DNA of 64,000 nt from Vespa crabro (lineage: Eukaryota; Arthropoda; Insecta; Hymenoptera; Vespidae), in the NCBI RefSeq assembly GCF_910589235.1, contig NC_060964.1, positions 3,600,492 to 3,664,491 of the forward strand. The letters are read 5' to 3'. Numbering within the stretch: the stretch's first letter is position 1; each line of letters begins with the position of its first letter. The position numbers and the translations under genes are program-made. Below, piece after piece: positions 24,558 to 64,000 of the stretch. The notes under the pieces were generated by a model, which was not told the DNA's origin, searched no databases, and worked only from the letters and a program-made list of their open reading frames with translations.

Positions 24558-24942
24558 CAGTAAGCCATAGAAACATTTGAACACATTTTTGAATTGTATA
24601 ACATTTAATAATTGTTGTATACTGAATATTTCTAAGAGATAAAATGAATTTTTTTTGTTGTAATAACAAACATTTATAAAGTAAACTTTATTATTGAGTA
24701 TTTTTAAAAAAAACGAATATATGCATTTTATAGATTTGTTTGTCTTATGTATCTAAATTACATGAGAAAAAATTTCACCAATCCTACAGCGAATTACGAT
24801 CTTTATAATCATTGTAAAATGATGAGTTTTACGATATAATAATGACGATTTCATAACTATTTAAATAAGTTCTATAAAATGTACGATTTTGAAAAAAAGT
24901 TTGTCGATTTCAAAAAATTTCCAAATATTTCTAGACTCACTG
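24558..24942. mobile_element. Tc1/mariner-type MITE, 385 bp
   Basis: The element is bounded by TA on both sides (24556-24557 and 24943-24944). Its ends are inverted repeats: CAGTAAGCCATAGAAACATT on the left, and CAGTGAGTCTAGAAATATTT read inward on the right. The similarity continues imperfectly for about 45 bases. CAGT ends and a TA target are typical of Tc1-like elements. The inside is AT-rich and has no transposase frame, so it is non-autonomous. Confidence 0.75.
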
Positions 24943-26115
24943 TATATACATATATATATATATATATGTATGTATATACAACAAACAACAGCGATATATT
25001 GTATTACAACGACGTCCCTTCAACGTAATTGCATGAATTAGCCCGATCGTCCAAAGATTTCGATATCTCTTCGAGAGATAAAATTCGATGTGGATTGTGC
25101 TCTCTAAGGTGCATAAAATTGATGATCTCTAGATCAAAACGAGCGCCTTACGAATTTTGTTTTTCTTGTTATTTTATTTTATTTTATTTTTTTATTTTTT
25201 TATTTATTTTTTTTTTTTTATCTTAATCTCTACGATATTTGTTTTAGGACATTTAGGTACATCTATTGTACATCAACGGAGGATAAAATTTCGATAGTGG
25301 AGATAAGAAATGATCCCTTTAAGAATATTCCGCTTTTATATTCTATTTTATTTTATTATTTTTCTTTTTTTTTTTCTAGTAGAACGCGTTGTTGTTGATA
25401 TTAGCAATATCTTTTTCTGCTCTCGTAGGGCGATAAATTCCAATTCTGATTTTATTTCCTCTCTTTTTATGTGCTCTACGATCTCTTTCTATCATTGTAT
25501 ACGTGTGTATTCTTTATAATTATGTTTAAAAAAAGAACTTTGCTAATGAATTCGACGTAATATTGCGAAGGCCATTTCGATTGTAGACCAAGATCAATAC
25601 ATAAGATGATCTTTTGTTGCTCTTCATCGAATATTTTTAAAAGCTTAGCTTTAAAATCGAGTTATGTATGTGTATGTTTGCTGATTAAATTATCAGTGAT
25701 CGAATCGAGATCGTTATGAATTAAAAGATTAATGAAAAAGTTCGGCGGTAATTCGACAAATGAATTTAATTTATTGAGATTCTTGTTTGTTCTTTATTTC
25801 ATTTTTGCATGATCTCGTGAAGCATGAGTTATTTTTTTTTTGAATATATATACATACATCCATCTTCAACGTAATCGATATGTATGTGTGCAAACTTTAG
25901 ACAAACGAAATTATTTAGCTTGCGATGATATTTTTTTTATTTACAAAATATTTACAAAATAATGATATGGCAGAACGGATAAATCGATATATTAAACTTG
26001 AGTCCGCTTTTTTTTTTCTTTTCAAATCGTTTTGAATAAATTTCTTTCCCAACCTTAAAACGTCGATTAATCCTTACGTAGAAGGAAATAAACTTTAGTC
26101 CTATTTTCTTTCACT

Positions 26116-26121
26116 TTTATT
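26116..26121 (-). terminator. possible poly(A) signal of the GPCR gene
   Basis: AATAAA on the minus strand, about 500 bases past the stop at 26622. It is the nearest clear signal, though other A-rich motifs exist further on. Confidence 0.3.
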
Positions 26122-26621
26122 CACTTTTGATCGTTAAACATATTATTATTACATTTATATATTGATATATACAATGCGTTCGTTTATAATTACGGCAAGA
26201 CTTTGAACGCGCGTGTCGAAACGTATTTACATATGTAAATTATGGCAAATCTTATTTAATTCTTTCGCTTAGAGCACGTAAGAACGTTATACGCTCAAAA
26301 ATATAAAAAAAAAAAATACAAAAAATAAAAAAAGAAAAGAAAAAGAAACAAGTGAACATATGCATATTCCATTCAATGACCAATGGTTATTGAGCAATTG
26401 GTCGAATTTCAAATAATTAATAATATTCTCTGACAACATATTGAACCGTCTTCCATTCATTTTATCATCAGTGAGTATTCTTTAAAAAAAGAAAAATGTT
26501 TCGAAGTACTGATGAAATAAATGTATCACAAAGAAAGATGGCGGTGGTAAATCTCATTTGTTCATTCGTCATGAAGGAAAAGAGGGAAGGAGAAGGGTCT
26601 GAAGGTTATCTTGATGAACCT

Positions 26622-60291
<33,670 letters not shown>

Positions 60292-61720
60292 CTGGAAAAA
60301 AAAAAACGGAAAAGAGCAAATAAAGATTTATTCAATGAGTTCATTAATCTAATTTGAATAAATTAAGTCAAATAATTAACTCATCATCTTTTCCATTTCC
60401 GAGAAAAATTTTTTATAAATAAAAGCGTACTACTATCTTCATTTTTAATTTCTTCCTCTCTCACGTACACACATACACACACACTTTTTTTATTTTCTCT
60501 TTTCTTTCTTTTTTTTTTTTTTGTAAAAATATTTTTGAATCAGCTACAAGTTAAAAATTAAACTCGGACGACACTCAGAAAGAAAAATTAGTAAAACTCT
60601 TGAAGTGACACTCTCGAGAAGGTATAAATTTTCTTGATATGTACAAACAAGGATATCAAATTTACAATTTCAGATAAACTTCGTAAAGTTAGTTCGTTCA
60701 AGTAGATCGTTCATTCGTACGCGGGCGCATAAGCCATACTATCTGATATACTGTTGAATTAAAAAGAAATTTAATTTATGCGGTACCACGTTAGGTACGA
60801 AACTTTAATTAATTTTTTTTTAATCGCTGTCGGTAACACAATGTTCTCAAACAACATTGTAAACTTCATCAAGACTTTTAGCTTTTTTAAATATAAGCTA
60901 GGAAAAAGAATGATTAGAAAAAATGATTAAGGAGCTAACAAGTTCAACGGTTAAATCAATTCTCAATTTTCTCATCTGTCTATATTTTTTTATTGTATGT
61001 ATTTTTCCCCGTTCATTACGATACTGAATTTAATTTATTAATTAATAACAAATGATGTTTCACAGGATTACAATAAATTTTTCTCATCTCGACATCCTTC
61101 TACGTCACAAGCATTATTTATTTATTTACGTGTACGCGTACAACGAGATGAAAAATATTCTGTGCACAACTTATATACACACAATAGAAAATCAGAATAC
61201 TCGTGAGACGTTTTCAAATTTTCAACTTCATCTTTTTCGTCATTCTCAACCTAACGTCAATGGTAGGAATTTAAAAATTTTCTAAAATCTATCGAACGGT
61301 TCATTCGTTATTTGACATATCTTAAAATATAGCCTATCGTGTTCCTGGATAATAATGAGACAGAGAGATGAAATTTTCAGGATTTAATGGTAAACATAAA
61401 GAAATCTCTTAGAGATACTTTTTGCATTTAAGATGCAATCCATTGTTATCAGAAATATTTTTGTCAAGATAAATTCGTAAGGAAAAAATATTAGTTTTAT
61501 GTGAATCGTTCTGTAAAAACATTTTAAATCAGGATGACAAATTTAAATAGATTTAAGCTTGCTTCAGATACTCTCTTATATTCTACATGAAACGTCAATT
61601 CGTTCGAAATGCATAAATGCATTTTTAATGGAAAATGATGTACGTGTTTTAACCGGATTTACTTTCTTTCTCTATTTTTATTCTCCCTTTCTATCTTATT
61701 TTTCATATCAGATTTCTTTT

Positions 61721-61724
<4 letters not shown>

Positions 61725-61779
<55 letters not shown>
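61725..61779. repeat. (TA)n microsatellite
   Basis: About 27 pure TA units. Confidence 0.9.
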
Positions 61780-61783
<4 letters not shown>

Positions 61784-62507
61784 GTTAAAACTGAGCAAAA
61801 TAAATTCCTCTGAGATATTTCATTCTCCTAATTCGTATTGACGTGAAAAATTTTTTAACAGAATTCATAATGACAAATTGCAATATAAGACCAGTATTGA
61901 TCCCCATCAAATTTTTTTTAATTGTAACTTTATATCCCACTATTAAAACAGTCCATATTTTTATAACGATTGCAAAAATAAAATATCTTCGACGTCCTGT
62001 TTGTTTTAGAATAAAATTTGAGATTTTCAACGATTCATATGATAGATGGTATTGAATGTTTATTGAAGCAAGCATATGAAAAAGAAACCATGTAAAACGT
62101 AAATCTATCAAAGATAATTAGAAATGAAAAACGAATGCGTTATCTGTTCGATTCTTTTATATTTTTTTTTCTTTTTTTTTTTTTTTTTTTATTGGTCGAT
62201 AAAAATATTAGTCTTATAATGAAAATCAACATCCACCTAAAACCTGCTTGTCGTCCATTGAAAAAAAAAGAAAAAGATAGAACATTTTAAGGGCTTTCCT
62301 CTTATTGAAATTTTTTTCCTTTTTTTTTTTTCCTATGTTGCGATTATTATTACCATGCTGTACTCACGTCGATTTGGGACGAATCGAAATTTATCGCGTT
62401 TAATTTCTGCAAAAATATCGCCCATTCGTGGTGAGCCGCGAAAGAAAATTATTTTCCTTTCTTCTCCTTTTCCCTTATCCTCTTCTCTTCTATTCTCGAC
62501 TCTTCTT

Positions 62508-62535
62508 CTTTCTTTCTTTCTTTCTTTCTTTCTTT
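62508..62535. repeat. (TTTC)n microsatellite
   Basis: Six to seven TTTC units. Confidence 0.85.
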
Positions 62536-62779
62536 TTCTCTTCTTACAGAGTCATCGGAAATGGCTGTTCTATACATCGTAGAAAATCCTCACGATCCTC
62601 TTTTCACATGTTTCTCTCTCACAGTTAAATAGGTTTTACTTGCAAGAGAACGGTATGGAAAAAGGAACAAAAAGAAAAAGACGTATCTAAGAGCTACAAG
62701 GACTATGTCGAAGCTACATAAGATGCTTATGTGCTTTCTTAGACATGATAAGTAAGCGAAAACAGAATATAAAAGGAAT

Positions 62780-62781
<2 letters not shown>

Positions 62782-62826
<45 letters not shown>

Positions 62827-62836
62827 GAAATAGAGA
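62782..62836. repeat. (GA)n microsatellite
   Basis: GA run with AGAC and AAAG variants. Confidence 0.85.
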
Positions 62837-63111
62837 AAGAAAGAGTTGTGATTGCATCAACGAAAAGCTATATGCGATGACATTAATCTCATTCATTGAC
62901 TTTCAGTGAACGAAAATAGAGGCAACTATTGAGGTATCGACTTTAACGAAAACTATAAATTTATTTCTAGCTTCCAACTATATATTAGGTTCTTATGAGT
63001 ATTAGTTTCACGTGGGTGTGTATGTCTGTATGAAATATCCGGATAATCTTCCTTCAAAATGAAGAGACCTTCCACCTAACGTATCCCAACGTAGCTATAA
63101 TTTCGAGAGGG

Positions 63112-63151
<40 letters not shown>

Positions 63152-63222
63152 TCAAAAACATTAAGTTCGGGAGAGGAATTCTTAATGTCTTGAACAAGCT
63201 TTGCTCATCCTCCTCTCCTTCC

Positions 63223-63264
<42 letters not shown>

Positions 63265-63285
63265 CCTCTATCTCTCTATCTATCT
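63112..63285. repeat. inverted (GA)n and (CT)n pair
   Basis: A GA array (63112-63150) and a CT array (63223-63285) are complementary and only about 75 bases apart, so either strand could fold into a long stem. Confidence 0.85.
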
Positions 63286-63470
63286 ATTTATCTATCTATC
63301 TCTCTCACTCTCGCTCTAAAGGGTGTCTCACCATTAACATTTGAAGTTTAATGATTCGTCCCACGATTGGCGGTTTGCCTGAACGATGTAAATTAACATA
63401 TTTGATGTTTATTCCCTTTCACTCTATTCCCTTGGCCTCTGCCTCTTTCAACGTCGCTACCATTATTTAC

Positions 63471-63787
63471 TCTCTCTCTCTCTCTCCCTCCCTCTCTCGT
63501 TTATTCTCATTCCTCGTTCACCCTATCCTCTCGGTTTACCCTGCTCATCGCCGTTCGACGGTTTGCCCTCTATCGATTCTTGATTTGCGAGAATTACAGC
63601 ATCGATCGTTACCGTTCACACCTCCCGATAGCAAATTTCCTTTAAACGGATATTGCATTTTTCTTATTAAGGGACATTGGTTCATTCTTTTATCGAGACG
63701 TCGCTCCTTTTATTTCCTCTTTTTTTGATTTCTTTCTTTCTCCCTCTCTCTCTCTCTCTCTCTCACTCTCTTCTCTCTCTCTCCTCT
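63471..63787. repeat. (CT)n microsatellites
   Basis: CT runs at 63471-63497 and 63736-63787, flanking a GC-richer unique stretch. Confidence 0.85.
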
Positions 63788-64000
63788 CTTCTCCCACCTT
63801 TGAAACATTTCTTTTTAGGTAGACATGAAAAGGAAATTGCACTCGTCTATTGTGAGCGCATTAGAATTCGTATTCGAATTCATTATCTGTCTGAAAAGAT
63901 ATGCATATTAATGGTAATGCAATTAATGGTACATCAAAGAATATTTTTTTCGATCTATCGAAGTGTCGATCTTTAAATAGGGGCCGTTAAAATAATTCTG

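Larger units (their letters stand above)
13938..26115. other. long gene-poor spacer
   Basis: About 12 kb without a convincing gene. It holds diverged duplications (18823-20500 and 21759-22202), a Tc1-type MITE (24558-24942) and a related fragment (15261-15324), a 17-bp-stem hairpin (20338-20381), microsatellites and a conserved-looking island at 15520-15730. Short open frames here start at non-ATG codons or lie in low-complexity DNA. Confidence 0.5.
60292..64000 (-). other. probable upstream GPCR intron
   Basis: No exon matching the required phase (two bases left over) or a Cache domain was found here, so the next 5' exon is probably beyond the window. The stretch holds a TA array, TTTC units and many GA/CT arrays. 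Confidence 0.45.

Noticed and set aside
61785..62111. 108-codon minus-strand frame
   Set aside because: AT-rich composition (Ile, Phe, Lys, Tyr), no motif or flanking gene signals; chance frame, and it does not fit the receptor phase.
63325..63370. Minus-strand mini-exon candidate upstream of the receptor
   Set aside because: Its open frame leaves in phase 0 while the first visible receptor exon needs two leftover bases.
63351..63728. 125-codon frame with ATG
   Set aside because: Mostly Ser/Leu/Pro from CT repeats; no domain, no conservation evidence.

Overview
The window looks like nuclear DNA of an insect, most likely a hymenopteran. It is very AT-rich, its genes are split by GT-AG introns of about 85 bp to about 16 kb, it carries dozens of GA/CT, TA and AAT microsatellites, and its one recognisable gene is an animal class C GPCR. 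The order-level placement is inference from composition and style, not from a marker gene.

Layout. Positions 1-2.2 kb: a compact two-exon gene for a secreted Pro/Gln-rich protein (529 aa), with core promoter and poly(A) signals. Positions 3.9-8.7 kb: an NRF-1-type promoter motif followed by a proposed gene for a 159-aa protein with two membrane segments and an acidic tail. Positions 10.0-10.8 kb: a second small two-membrane-segment protein (103 aa) whose exons are cut in the same phases. Position 13.46 kb: a signal-peptide exon of an unidentified secreted protein. Positions 13.9-26 kb: no convincing gene, but diverged repeats, a Tc1/mariner-type MITE, a hairpin and a few exon-like or enhancer-like islands.

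Positions 26.6-60.3 kb, minus strand: the 3' part of a large gene for a GPR158/GPR179-type class C receptor (the family of the mammalian glycine receptor mGlyR and of Drosophila Smog and CG31760). Eleven exons give 625 aa: the end of the Cache region, the EGF-like stalk, all seven membrane helices, a coiled coil and a long tail ending in a possible PDZ ligand. The 5' exons lie beyond or are not visible. All splice phases agree from exon to exon, except that the coiled-coil exon carries one extra T (A on the plus strand) in a homopolymer. That base breaks the frame and is either an assembly error or a real lesion. The introns hold most of the microsatellites, a piggyBac-like MITE, large palindromes and two GC-rich islands. 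Positions 60.3-64 kb hold only simple repeats and probably the next intron.

No tRNA, rRNA or CRISPR array was seen, and no complete transposon. The best candidates for undescribed biology are the two small membrane-protein genes and the secreted protein with duplicated cysteine modules; none can be given a function from sequence alone.
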